Source: Embiotoca jacksoni (taxonomy: Eukaryota > Chordata > Actinopteri > Embiotocidae). From it: a DNA stretch of 64,000 nucleotides. Below are positions 44,950-55,933 of this stretch, one piece after another. The translations under genes were made by a program, and so were the position numbers. How positions within the stretch are numbered: position 1 is the stretch's first letter; each line of letters opens with the position of its first letter. The stretch lies in contig JAKOON010000018.1 in NCBI GenBank assembly GCA_022577435.1, forward strand, positions 5,475,656 through 5,539,655. Direction: 5' to 3'. Below the pieces are notes generated by a model, which saw only the letters and a list, made by a program, of their open reading frames with translations, did not search any database and had not been told where the DNA came from.

Positions 44950-45120
44950 AACTTAATTCCAGGCAGTCCAGCAGCTGAGTGGTTAAGGTCCAAATACCGG
45001 CAGCACCGAGCATCGTCTGAGATTCCTGGACCTTTACTGCATATTTATCCCCACGTGTCCTGCCTATCTCTACTGTCACTATCAAATGACGACATGCATT
45101 GTTTAAAACAAAATGAAGGC
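44950..45120 (+). mobile_element. tRNA-derived SINE fragment
   Basis: The head has a tRNA-like A box (GCTGAGTGGTTAAGGTCC), a degenerate B box (GAGATTCCTGG) and a CCAG...CTGG acceptor-like pairing. It is followed by a tail with ATCTCTACTGTCACTATCAA, as in fish SINEs. No clear target duplication seen. Confidence 0.55.
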
Positions 45121-45571
45121 TATGTATACACCTCAGTAATGCCTGCAGAGGGAGCCAGCTGCTTCAGCTCTGAGAGTGAAGTGACTCAGTTGGTGTTGCT
45201 GTGACAGAAGCTACATATTTATACACATAATAACTGTAAAGTAAGCTTTATTAATGACATGCCTTGAAAATTCACAACATCTTTTTACAGTGACTTTGAC
45301 GAGATATAGATTTCCTTTTTGATTCATAACAATAAGTATTGCATGTTAGCAATTGTTATTTCTGGCATGGACAAGGAAGTATTGATTATTAAAAGAGGAT
45401 TTATTTGTTATTGTAGTCCAAATATTCTACCGACGGTCTATCTTCAAGAAGCCGCATCCTTCAGAGCTGAAGAAGAGCTCCGGTCTCGCTGGAGAAAATT
45501 CCTTTTCAAAGACAAACAGCAGAGCCCCTGACTCATAGCGCTGTGTCGGGGGAGAGAGCAAACCATACTGT

Positions 45572-45607
45572 TGACATCAGGAGGCCAGTGATGTCATGGT
45601 GATGTCA
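45572..45607 (+). promoter_or_regulatory. CREM: ICER (CREM P2) promoter, CRE-like cluster
   Basis: Three CRE-like sites lie about 120-155 bp upstream of the ICER ATG: TGACATCA at 45572-45579, TGATGTCA at 45589-45596 and TGATGTCA at 45600-45607. The mammalian ICER promoter is known for such a cluster of cAMP autoregulatory elements, through which ICER represses its own gene. An AP-1-like TGACTCA lies just upstream at 45529. Confidence 0.8.
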
Positions 45608-45724
45608 ATGCCTCTAATTGTAAATTGCACACACAGCCTCGCTGTTGGCTGTGGTAACATCTCAGAGAGAGAGGAGACTCTGAAGGGGACAGTTTCTCTT
45701 GGAAAGCCTGGGAGTAGACTCAGT

Positions 45725-45755
45725 ATGGCTGTGACGGGGGATGAGATGGAAACAG
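45725..45755 (+). CDS. CREM: CREM, ICER-specific first coding exon
   Basis: ATG GCT GTG ACG GGG GAT GAG ... encodes MAVTGDEMET plus one base, then donor GTATGTCT. MAVTGDE is the start of the inducible cAMP early repressor, an isoform from the internal P2 promoter. The exon lies directly downstream of the CRE-like cluster and splices in phase to 47811. Confidence 0.9.
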
Positions 45756-47810
45756 GTATGTCTCTCTTTACTGCTAATTATGAAAATGTTATTCCATTTT
45801 TGTTTTCAGTGGAAATATTCATTAAAGTAATCTCTCAAAATATAGTCAGCGATAACTTTTACAATAAGTCAAGGACGGTTGGAATGGAAAAAATGTGATT
45901 ATTGTGAGATTGGCTTTTCAGATGATACATTGTTTTATTACATTTTCAGGGAATGTTATCCAAACCAGCTTTAGAAACATCAAACATGTTCTCATGTAAC
46001 ATCGCAGGCAGGCTCCTCTAAAAAAGTACAAAATGAATAGTTGAAATCTTGATCATTTCCCATTCAGCTGCAACAAGCTGCAACATTTCCAAAGAGACTT
46101 CTCTGTGTTTCTCACTGCCTCCCTCCATCCTTCCCTCCCTCCCGCTCGCTGTGAAATGCTTCAGTGCTCTGCCCACTCGCAGCAGCGGCTGACGTCACTG
46201 TTTTTCCTGGAACGGGCCCCCCAGCAGCGACATGTAAATGCGACCCAGTGAATAAGATGCACATTGACGTCAGTCACGGGCCACGCTGTGATTACATGCA
46301 GCTACTTTTGCAATTCCAACATATCACAGAATTAATCAGCAGTGTATTACGATATGGGGGTCGGGGAGTTATGCTGGCACTGAGCAAACAATGAACAGAA
46401 GGAGAAGCAGATAAGAATGGCACCATCTCTCACTGTGCATTTCCTTCACTCACACTGTCACACACACACATTTGGTGCAATTCTATCCCAAGGAAGGGCT
46501 TTATATGGAAATATGAGGGATTTAGTCTGTCATTACTGCATCTCTGCATTACACTGAATGAGCCTGTGGTAAATAAGACCTTTGAAAAGCTTCAGCAAAG
46601 TTGCAGCCGTTATCAGGCTGTGTAGTTTTGTCTGTCACTAAATAAAAAATAATGGACGCGTTGACAATTTGAACGAACCTAAACTGGTTATAACATGAGT
46701 GAAGATTAGCTCATTACTAAATTGAAACAGGCTACGCTACACCGAGATTAGTTGTTACTAAATATTTACCCAGTACCTGTAACTGTCTCTTAGTTATTCA
46801 AAATAACGTTAGCAAGCTGAAATGTGGCCTGTTTGACAAAATATGCAAAATATGTTTTCATTCATCAAAATTATGGAGACTGTAAACATAAACTGTGAAC
46901 ATTTTAAATCACATTTCAAATGTTTGTGTGTGTATTTCCAATGACACAATATTATGCTGACAACATAAGCCTAACTGAGTAAATAGTCTCGGTTAGTTTA
47001 GCATAATCAGATAATCAGCATATTTTCCCACTCAATCTAAACTACATGAATATCACTAAATCTCAATCACAAATTCTCCAGAGCTGAAATAATCACTCAA
47101 TTCTTTGATTAGTCAATCAAAAGTAAATTTATCTGCACCTGTTTTGATAATTGATTATTTGTGTTAGTCACAATGGATATTTGTTGCTATTTGCTGAATT
47201 TTAATTAGCAAAATATTGATATATTGGCTAATATTCTGTATTTGATCTGTATACTATATATACAGTACACAGAAACACTTTTATTTTAAATGATCCCTCA
47301 AATGTGGTTATAAAAACTTTTGAGACTTGTGCCAAAATATGTAATGGAAGTAGGATATTTCACAATTTACTGTCCACACTGTGTTCAATGCAAGTTTTCA
47401 CATCAGCTTAACATACCAATATATCCCTGATTGGCCATTATCCACGTATAATCTTTAATGCATACACATGTAATAAAGAAATACCAACATTTGCAAATGA
47501 CTGACAGTTACATTAAGTAATATATGACTTGGAATCTGTTGTTTTTCGAGTTTGTGTTAAAGCTTGGAACTATAGAGACTTCTTGTTTACATAGTTGAGT
47601 TGTTACTAGAGTAAAGCTTTCCCTTGGTTTTACTGGTGGGACCTTATACTGTACGTAAAAGGGGTGTGACCCTATTTAGTAAATCACCTAAAACCGCCGG
47701 TAGTTACTGGAAACTTTGAAGGAACCTTACACACAAACGGAGTAATTCATTTCCAAACAGTTGGTTTGAGCCAGTCCTGTAGTCTGACATGTTGTTTTGT
47801 GTCTCCGCAG
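45756..47810 (+). other. CREM: CREM intron downstream of the ICER exon
   Basis: Contains two perfect CREs at 46190 and 46265 in a pyrimidine/GC-rich stretch, and a fragment of the ATTAATC-type repeat near 47.08-47.35 kb. Confidence 0.7.
46190..46272 (+). promoter_or_regulatory. CREM: Two perfect palindromic CREs in CREM intron
   Basis: TGACGTCA occurs at 46190-46197 and again at 46265-46272. Both lie about 0.5 kb downstream of the ICER start codon. They may be an intronic enhancer or further autoregulatory sites for CREB/CREM; this is inference. Confidence 0.55.
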
Positions 47811-47955
47811 GCTCCACTGGTGACCTGGCTGGCTGGCAGCTGCGGAGCCCCGCCTCCAGCCTACCTCAAGGTGTAGCGGGGGCCAGCGTTCACATCTCCC
47901 AGAAACTTGTAGAGGACGCCTTACAGAAGAGGGAGCTCCGCTTGATGAAGAACAG
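47811..47955 (+). CDS. CREM: CREM exon upstream of the DNA-binding domain
   Basis: Acceptor TCTCCGCAG; donor AACAG/GTAGAC; 145 nt. Encodes GSTGDLAGWQLRSPASSLPQ..., ending QKRELRLMKNR. This aligns with the mammalian CREM exon that ends KRELRLMKNR and begins the basic region. It is shared by ICER and any longer isoform. Confidence 0.95.
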
Positions 47956-48786
47956 GTAGACGTTTCCATTCAGGAGCCCGGACGACAGAGCTGTCACGTC
48001 GATATCGTCAGCCAATGTCAGCATTTCACACGTATATAAATATTAGTGTAAGAAAATTCAATATCAGTCAGCCACTGGATGTATTCACTCTATTGTAGGA
48101 GGATATCAGTAATCCCCTCCCATTAGAGTGCCTACTCTGTGATAGACAAACATCTAAAATGACCCTGAAGGACAGATAGTCCATGTAATAATAACAACAT
48201 TCAAAGCCTGTCATCATTCTCTTCCACCCATTGTGTTTACCACTAATTCTTAGTTTGCCTGCCTGTTATCTGCTGTGTAATGTGTGTTTGTAGTCAGGAG
48301 TGAGTCGGCTCAAGTGTTTGCTGATGAGCACATCGAGTACTCTCTGCTTTAACATGCTTTCTGCTGTCTGTAAAGAGCTTTGAGCTCACTGTGTGTTTGC
48401 TGTAAATATCTTTGTTTCACTGCATGTGCTGACTTCCACTTTTCTTGTCAGTGTTTTTTTCATATCCCTTGTCTGTCCACACGGTGATTTTTCTATGATT
48501 CATCATCGGTGAATCATGTTGCTTACTTAATTCGTATGTCATCTTCTTTACAACATTCTCCTTCCTTTGTGGACTCTGTTATGTGAAATCCTTCCCTGAA
48601 GGTATTTAATGGGAACATCCTCATAATCATTGTCATTTAAACTTTTTTTTGTGCCTGCACAAAGAAGCCTTTTGTTATTTTTTTAATGATTTATGCCTGG
48701 AATGAGTTTTATAGTGAATCTGGGAGGGAAGCCAAGATGTTAAGGCTTCTTCTTTATTACACAGAAACTGTCGTTGTTGCTTCCAG
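47956..48786 (+). other. CREM: CREM intron between the bZIP exons
   Basis: AT-rich intron of 831 bp. I looked for the alternative second DNA-binding-domain exon known from mammalian CREM and did not see one here. Confidence 0.65.
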
Positions 48787-48931
48787 GGAAGCTGCCCGGG
48801 ATTGTCGACGAAAGAAGAAAGAATATGTCAGATGCCTCGAAAATCGCGTGGCCGTGCTCGAACATCAAAACAAGACTCTGATGGAGGAGCTCCGAGTCTT
48901 AAAAGACATCTATCGACACAAAGTTGAGTGA
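48787..48931 (+). CDS. CREM: CREM, basic leucine zipper exon and stop
   Basis: Encodes EAARDCRRKKKEYVRCLENR then the zipper VAVLEHQNKTLMEELRVLKD... ending IYRHKVE and TGA. The basic region carries the NxxAAxxCR pattern of CREB/CREM factors, which bind TGACGTCA as dimers. The C-terminus resembles DNA-binding domain I of mammalian CREM. With 45725 and 47811 it gives a 106-residue ICER repressor; the ICER form lacks activation domains. Confidence 0.96.
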
Positions 48932-49925
48932 TTCCTCCGACCACATGACAAACTGGGATTATGTGTCCTGTGTCGGTCTGTTTCTGTGGTGTATCCTGAG
49001 GACTCTGCTTCTACATAAACACACTCGCACAAAACGCTCCTTGTCCTTGCTGTTTAATGTGTTTACACAATGATGTCAATGTTTCCGGCTCTGACTTATC
49101 CATGCAGCACCACCAGCAAAAACGAAGACCTTGTTTTAGGTTATCAGTGAGGATTATGAGGAACTTTGAGCAGCAACCAGACCACCTGCTGACTGGAGAC
49201 GCAGACACGGAGGCTGAACCAGCTGCACAGGCTGAACATCCCTGGCTGGATTTTTGCTGCCACCACCTTAACTGCACTGCATTTTATATTCCTTCACAAT
49301 TTGGCTGTTTTAAAACACTATCTCAACAAATAGCCTCTATGATGGTCTCTTTTGCTGTAGAGGTTTGTTCAGGGAAAATGCTGCCAGGAGCCAAAGGTTT
49401 TATCATCAGGGCTTCACGTAGTTTGTATTTGATCTCATTCCACTTTGCAAAATCCTGATGCAAGCACACTCCAGAAACCCACTGCCCTTATCACCTTCAC
49501 GCGTCCTTCATATGTCATGTGGAGACCGATCCGCCTCTAACCAATGGCATTATTATTTATTTGGGCATGTTTGCCCCACATTTGTATATTTTGGAGATAT
49601 CGATGATATACATCATGTATCAGAACATTGTGTTATTTAATCTAAAGTTTGATGTATATTCAGTTCACAAAAAGACACATTTGGATGACTTGTATGAACT
49701 CACTGTTTTAATTCACTTTGCTTCATTTCAGTATGTCTTCTTTATGGAAGTCTCATTTGTTTTAATGAGGAATGTGTTGCTGAAGTGCATCTTTTTAACT
49801 TTTTAACATATTTTATTTCTCCTCTGCAACATGTTAGCTGTTTTCTTGTTATGATCACATCATATTTAAAGGTGTTCAATACTTTTGAAATGTTTTTGCT
49901 TCAATAAAGTTCTTGTTCGATTTCT
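48932..49925 (+). other. CREM: CREM 3'UTR
   Basis: About 1 kb with several ATTTA-like AU-rich stretches, consistent with the short-lived mRNAs known for ICER. Confidence 0.65.
49903..49908 (+). terminator. CREM: CREM polyadenylation signal AATAAA
   Basis: AATAAA followed by a GT/T-rich downstream element (TCTTGTTCGATTTCTCTG). Further AATAAA copies follow within 120 bp. Confidence 0.7.
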
Positions 49926-51510
49926 CTGTTATTTTCACACAGTAAATGTAAAAGATCTACAGGTTGTGCACATTGTTTGGACTAACATTTGGAAAATAAA
50001 TTGTGTGTTAATTTAATAGATTCAATAAATCATAGCGCTTACGTGTTGAAGATCCATTTTGCCATATTTGATAAAGCTTTTATCGCCATGCTGAGTCTCA
50101 ACCTTGGGTTTCTGTTCAGAACATGATGTGCTGTCCTTCAACTGATGACTCGTCATGATTGCGAAGACTCACTGACAAAGCAGAGCCGTTTCCCTGCTCT
50201 CACATCTTTTGTTGCTTTTTATGATAGGTGTGCTGTGGAGGAGCCACACTGTTGTCGCGCAGAATTAGGATGAGTATTTATTACACATTATCTGTAAATG
50301 ACAGTCAGCGGAAAGTAGATTAAGTGATGAATTCTTCTTAGTGGATACAAAATGTGTTGTTCTGAAAGAGAAAGTGTGGCGATTCCCCCGTCTGATGTTA
50401 ACTAGCTTACTCTAGGGAACAAGTAAAATCCTGATTGAACAGGTATGACCACAAGAACAAAGGTCAATAGTAACAATGGGAAAGTTACTGATTGAATGCA
50501 CTTCTTGCCTCTGCAGTGATTGTGTGTCACTCTCATGCTGGACATGAGACATGGAAACAAAACAACCGAGGAAAGAATAATACTGCAGAGACTTGCTTTG
50601 CACCTGTGCCTATTGTGAAACCTTATTCCTGTCCAGTCTATAACAAAACACAGGCAACTTCCACCCTGACAGAGACAAAAGTACACAGTGGAATGCAGGA
50701 AATACGGTTGGTTTGGGGTTCGATGCTGCATTTGGAACTGTGGACTCCATTGGAATTTAATCTTTTCTACAACAGTGGAACCAGATATAATAGTTCATGC
50801 AGATGAATCAGAGATTTATTTTGCAATTACAACATTACATTGTCTTTTAATAATGTTAATGTTAAATGACGAAGATGCTTCCACAGAAGCTTCCACGTGT
50901 TGCGGTCAGCTTTAGTCTGTGTGATCTTGGTTTGTAGAATTTGAAACATTAGAGAAGAATTTGGGTGCAAACCCATCTTTCAGATTACAAAATACATTTT
51001 CTTAAAAATCTGAAGCAGCCTAAAATATGGACGCCTTCTATCATGAAATGCAATGCAGTTGCAGTACCAGCAGGCTGCACTACAGCACCATGCCTGAACT
51101 AATGTAATGATGCCAAAAGCCTGTCTTCTCTTACACGTGCTCTCTGCATCTGGCAGCAGTGATAGTCAAAGGTCTCAGTTACAGTACAGATTGTCTACAG
51201 TACAGTACAGAGGAAACATCTTCATGAATTGGGCTTTTCCTCAGGACTCGACTTTGTTTACATTAACCTCTACAAATCCCACTTAATCCCACAGAGAGAT
51301 TTAGCATGAGTTTTTTCTTTGCCATTTCACTCTGTCACAGGCAAATCAAAAGCCTATTTGGATTTGTCATTCATCAGTCAAGATCATGTAATCAACTAAC
51401 ACATGTATGGGTAAAGAAGAAGTGACAGGTGTCCATGTTTGTGTACATAACAGGTCATAACCGAAGACAGAAGAGTTGACCAACCTGTTTAAGCAAGAAC
51501 AAACTGCTAG

Positions 51511-51553
<43 letters not shown>

Positions 51554-52330
51554 CAAAATTGTTATTAATAATCTGCAGTCAAATATTGATGAAAAGAAAC
51601 AAATCACTGACAGGAACCCATCTGAGTCCTCGAGATGGTCCTTTTCGATTCAATTTCGATTCGATTCGATTCTATAGTTTTCTGGATTTTTTTTGTATCC
51701 CCTGGAGACTGTCATACTTGTCCATTTATTACACAGTTGTAACCACTCACTTGAACCGGAACCTTTTCCATCTCAATCTCAGCGCTGTAGGTTTTTAAAA
51801 TTAGTTTAAGGACTGCCCTAATTAATTTTATTTCGAATCCCATTCAATATCCAATAACATGATTGGTATATAAAAAATGAACAGCAGACAGTAATAAGAA
51901 GCTGAATGTAAAAACAACACTTGACTTTCTTGTGTGCCTTTTTCTTCGCAAATTGTTAAATTGGAGGTAAGAAAAATCAAAACATATAAAGGACAATGTT
52001 CAGAATTTCTACCCCTAAAATTGTAGTCTATCTAGATTTTATTCTCTCGAAACAGAATTCTACAATCATAATTGTTATTGTTGGGCTCTCGTGTGAAAAT
52101 GCCACTTCACGGAATGCGTTTAAAAGAAGACAAGCCAACTTCGTATTCGAAAATACGACCGTAGAGGGAGCACCTGAAAGCACCACAGCAGCGGATGTAG
52201 CAGCAGCAGCCGCCGACAGTACACTGGCAAACATGTAGCGCTGAGAGCGAACATATTTTCCTCCGACTGGTTAAAGTACCACGTTTTCGTCTTAATTTGT
52301 GTCGACATAAAGTAACAGTGCATGAAAATG
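49926..52330. other. Intergenic CREM-CCNY
   Basis: AT-rich, no gene recognised. Contains the TA repeat at 51514 and a short GATTC-rich run near 51.65 kb. Confidence 0.55.
51514..51552. repeat. (TA)n microsatellite
   Basis: AT/TA run of 39 bp. Confidence 0.95.
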
Positions 52331-52751
52331 TGTTTCTGCAGATAACCGGATCCCTGGAAAGGATTTACAGGGCGAGGGAGTCGACAGTGAGACCGAAAGC
52401 CTGTTATACAGAGGCACTATCTGCCTTCGCCTGGAGGTTTGAAAGGGGACGTAGGGATACCCTTCTGATTTATCAGCCTTTCAGTGGCGTTTTTTGTTTG
52501 TTGTTGTTGTTGTTGTATCGGTCTTAATGGCACCGCTTGGCAAGCTCAGCGCGCTTTAGAGGCGAGAGAAGGGCGTGTGACGCTAACGGACTCCGGGGCC
52601 AGTTTGTAGTTCGCACCAGGTCTGTCTGTCTACCCGCGTTACCGCCCCGTTTTTTCCTCTTCTCGTAACGCGAGCGGCGCAGTGAGAAGAAGAAGTAGGA
52701 GGCTGAAGACGCGGTGTTCGGTGAGGACTGTCACCGAAACCCGCTCACATC
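52331..52751 (+). promoter_or_regulatory. CCNY: CCNY promoter and 5'UTR, CpG-rich
   Basis: CpG content rises from about 52.5 kb up to the CCNY start codon. No TATA box is obvious. The transcription start is not placed. Confidence 0.55.
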
Positions 52752-52905
52752 ATGGGGAATACAACCTCCTGCTGCGTGTCGTCGAGCCCCAAACACCGGA
52801 GGAGCAACCACTCCAGGCTCGAGCCCTACCGGCCGGAGCCGGAGCTGAGTCGCGAGGACACGGGCTGCAACCTCCAGCACATCAGCGACAGAGAAAACCT
52901 GGACG
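52752..52905 (+). CDS. CCNY: Cyclin-Y (CCNY), first coding exon
   Basis: Cyclin Y activates CDK14/CDK16 at the plasma membrane, where CDK14-cyclin Y phosphorylates LRP6. This exon encodes the first 51 residues, MGNTTSCCVSSSPKHRRSNH... to ...LQHISDRENLD, then donor GTAAGA. It is close to the vertebrate protein as I know it. Gly2 is the N-myristoylation site and Cys7/Cys8 are likely palmitoylation sites. The rest of the gene, including the cyclin box, lies beyond the window. In human CCNY follows CREM in the same orientation. Confidence 0.96.
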
Positions 52906-53030
52906 GTAAGATAGATGCAGACTGATGTGTCTGCGTGACATTTAAATAGACTGACAGTTGAAACAGCAGGCGCAGTGCTCACATGGAGCGGTGATCTCTC
53001 TATTTGGTATTCATCATATTCTTTGATATC

Positions 53031-53076
53031 CTGCTGCTGCTGCTGCTGTTGTTGTTGTTGTTGTTGTTGCTGCTGC
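53031..53076. repeat. (CTG)/(TTG)n trinucleotide repeat in CCNY intron 1
   Basis: CTG units, then TTG units, then CTG again over 46 bp, about 130 bp inside intron 1. Confidence 0.9.
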
Positions 53077-53356
53077 GGAAATAGTTGTGGGCAGTGATTT
53101 ATTATCCTGTTAATACCCACCTATCTGCGGACGTAGGCTGTAGTATTAACAAATAATACGTGTTTGTAACATTTCTATAAAGGGCCCACCCATTATATCA
53201 GTAACCACAACTCTATTGGCTTCTTATTTATTCTTATTTATTGTTGTGTATCATGTTTCCAAACTGGGATGCTGTAAAATAAATAAATAAAAAAAACAGC
53301 CAGTTAAATATGCCAGCTAGTGTCACTGTTATCCTCCAATCTTATTGTACACTGAC

Positions 53357-53359
<3 letters not shown>

Positions 53360-53391
<32 letters not shown>
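53360..53391. repeat. Poly(A) tract
   Basis: 32 consecutive A bases. It may be the tail of an old retroelement, but no body is recognisable upstream. Confidence 0.85.
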
Positions 53392-53394
<3 letters not shown>

Positions 53395-53475
53395 TTTCCC
53401 CACCAAGTCCAGAAGGCAGTCTGAACACTGATGTAATGCTGGACCTCGAGCTCACGTCGGTTTAACCATGTGTCT

Positions 53476-53478
<3 letters not shown>

Positions 53479-53517
<39 letters not shown>
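53479..53517. repeat. (GT)n microsatellite
   Basis: GT run in CCNY intron 1. Confidence 0.95.
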
Positions 53518-53518
<1 letters not shown>

Positions 53519-55044
53519 AGTCTGTGTCTGTGGGTGTGTTTGTGTGAAATGATGCGTACGGTCGTGTTGAAGGGTGAGTGTGAAGTTGTGTTCCAGTGGG
53601 AGGTGATGTGATAATGATGGACAGTACGTTCATGGCGGAGTGTCTGATCACTTCCTCCGGCGAACTGAGTGGGAAATGACCAGCACGTTTCAACTCTCAT
53701 TAACAGCAGCCACGTCAAAGTCGACTGGACATTCGAGAGCAGCGGAGGCTGTCGGGATTTCACCGACTAAAAAGCTTTCATTTCCCATTTAGATATTCAT
53801 GTCAGACCTCGGTTCTGACAGTCTTATTGATCAGAGTCTAATGAGGTGTTGAATGTGTCTATTTCTGTACCCTTGACATACATAAAGGAGGAACCCCAGT
53901 GATTAGTAAGGAAATGTGCGGGAGAGGGAGTGAATGCCAGAAAGGAAATCATCCCAACATGCCACCGCAGTAAGGAAATCACCGGTAATGCTTGATGAGA
54001 TGTGCAGTTACCACAAATTGTGAGGCAGTAGCAGGAACCAGACTCAACGCTAGCAGCTGGAGCAAACTCAACGCACGCCATGAAAATGGCACCCAACTTG
54101 GCATCGCATCGTCTCTGTCCTCACAATGAGTTCACGTCACGCAGCGCAGCCGAGCACGGCGCGTACAAATAGGGTTTGATGTCAGACAAAAATAGGTCAA
54201 ATGCCACTTGGACTTTTGTTCTGTTACCGTTTCTGTGCTCTGGCAGATTTCTTCCCAAAGCTGCGTTGCTCAGTCGAAACGAGTTGCTGTAAGAAAGGCG
54301 GCCGCGCTGCGCTCCCCTCCGTGAGGATTGGGTTTCCTGGGGTTCGTGATCAGGGAAGCCTCGGCTCCGAACTGCACCTTCTTCAGCAATAATGCACGTG
54401 TGACCGGTATGGTTATTAATAACCAGCTGGATGTTTGCACTGTAAATCCCGACTGCAGCTTTCAAAAGCGCCAGATTTCTTTGCTGATGTCGACACATTT
54501 TCTGCTGATGTTTGTGATCTGGTTTCAGTGGAAGCAGGCTCAGTGAAGTTGCGAGACACACAGCCTTCTCTCCCGAGTTACTTCTCTCGGATCGCCCGGG
54601 GGATTCCGAGGCATTGGCAGGTCAGATGGGACGTGGAGTACACATTCCCTCCAGCATGTCCTGGGTCTGCTCGGGGAGGGGAGGGGAGAGGGGGGAAGGG
54701 GGGTGGTCCTCCCAGTGATAGCTGGACATGCCTGGAATACCTCCGCAGGAAGGAGTGCAAGGGGCATCCTAATCAGATGTCTGCTCGGCCTTAACCGTGC
54801 TGCGCTCCAAGAAACAGAGCAGCACGTTGACATCAAGCTCGTCTCGGTGAGCGCAGACACTTTGTGAGGGAGCTCTTGTCTGGCAGCTTGTACCTGCGAT
54901 CTCATTCTTTCAATCACAGCCCAAGATTGGAACACTGGCTCTGCGACTCACATTCATATCATTTCAAGCATTTGAATGGCAGAAATTAGTGGTAAAGCTG
55001 ACATTTAGACCGCCACGTGACACTAGTAAAGCTTTTGTTGAAAT

Positions 55045-55205
55045 TCATTAGGGCTTCAGCGACTAGATGATTCAATAATTAGCTTAACTAAAGGAAACTG
55101 GGAAAAGGACGGTAAATTAATTACTGTTGTTGGACAAATCAAGCAATTTGAAAACTCCAGCTCGGGCTGGACTAATCAACAATCAATTCATTCATTGAGA
55201 CAGTA
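55045..55205. repeat. MITE-like dispersed repeat fragment
   Basis: Starts AGGGCTTCAGCGACTAGATG and contains GTTGTTGGACAAATCAAGCA and GACAGTAATCGATGATGAAT. Same family as the 24.05 kb copy, internally deleted. Confidence 0.45.
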
Positions 55206-55879
55206 ATCGATGATGAATGAAACCTGGCGCTTATATCCGTGTAACCCCCGTTGTCAGCGCATGTAAACTTATTGCCTCCACAGAAGGTCAGTTTTACGGT
55301 TGACTGACCTTTTGTGTTATAAGCAGTCATTAGACAAGAGGTCAAACTGGGCAACAAATCCCGAGACAGAGCTCGGAGGTGTCTCTTTCAGAATAGATAG
55401 AAGGGGAGAAGCAAAGACGGGTTTTAAGTCGGTTGGTAGTGCTTGTTTACGCAAGTCTTTAAGTCATGACCTCATGACCTGTCAGATGACCTCTAGTAGC
55501 GCTCCACAGCCTGTGGGCTCCTCCGTGTCCTGTGGAGGACCTCAGCTTTGAACATATGGGGAAGTCACATATTCTCTCGCCCGGCCGTAGTGAAAGCGTG
55601 AATACAGTGTGAATAGTAAATATGGAAGGAGGTCATGTGGCGCAAGGTTGCATATTTTTTTCTGACAAAGGAGTTATTTAATTCATTTCAAATGATAAAG
55701 GAAGGCAGCGAGATGTATGCTACTCTTTACTATAGCTGTTTTATTTGATTTTGTTTTACGAGAACCAACAGTGTGCAGCTCTGCTTCTGTTTGCGTTGTG
55801 TGTTTACTTGTTTGAGTCTGGCAGCATCGAGCTTGTGATCACAAAGAAATCAGCCATTAGAACTGCTGACAGCGATGAC

Positions 55880-55931
<52 letters not shown>
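55880..55931. repeat. (CA)n microsatellite
   Basis: CA run of about 52 bp in CCNY intron 1. Confidence 0.95.

Positions 55932-55933
<2 letters not shown>

Noticed and set aside
45418..45538. Exon-like stretch after TTATTGTAG, open in two frames, ending at a stop near 45530
   Set aside because: It lies just upstream of the ICER promoter sites, has no recognisable domain, and the reading frame is ambiguous. Phase-1 entry would give a second, competing C-terminus with no support.
52731..53120. Minus-strand open frame with a polyglutamine run
   Set aside because: The glutamines come from the CTG/TTG intron repeat read in reverse, and the frame overlaps CCNY exon 1 antisense.
55630..55660. tRNA-Trp-like snippet ATGTGGCGCAAGGTTGCAT
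   Set aside because: Only about 20 bases match and the anticodon arm is absent; chance cannot be excluded.
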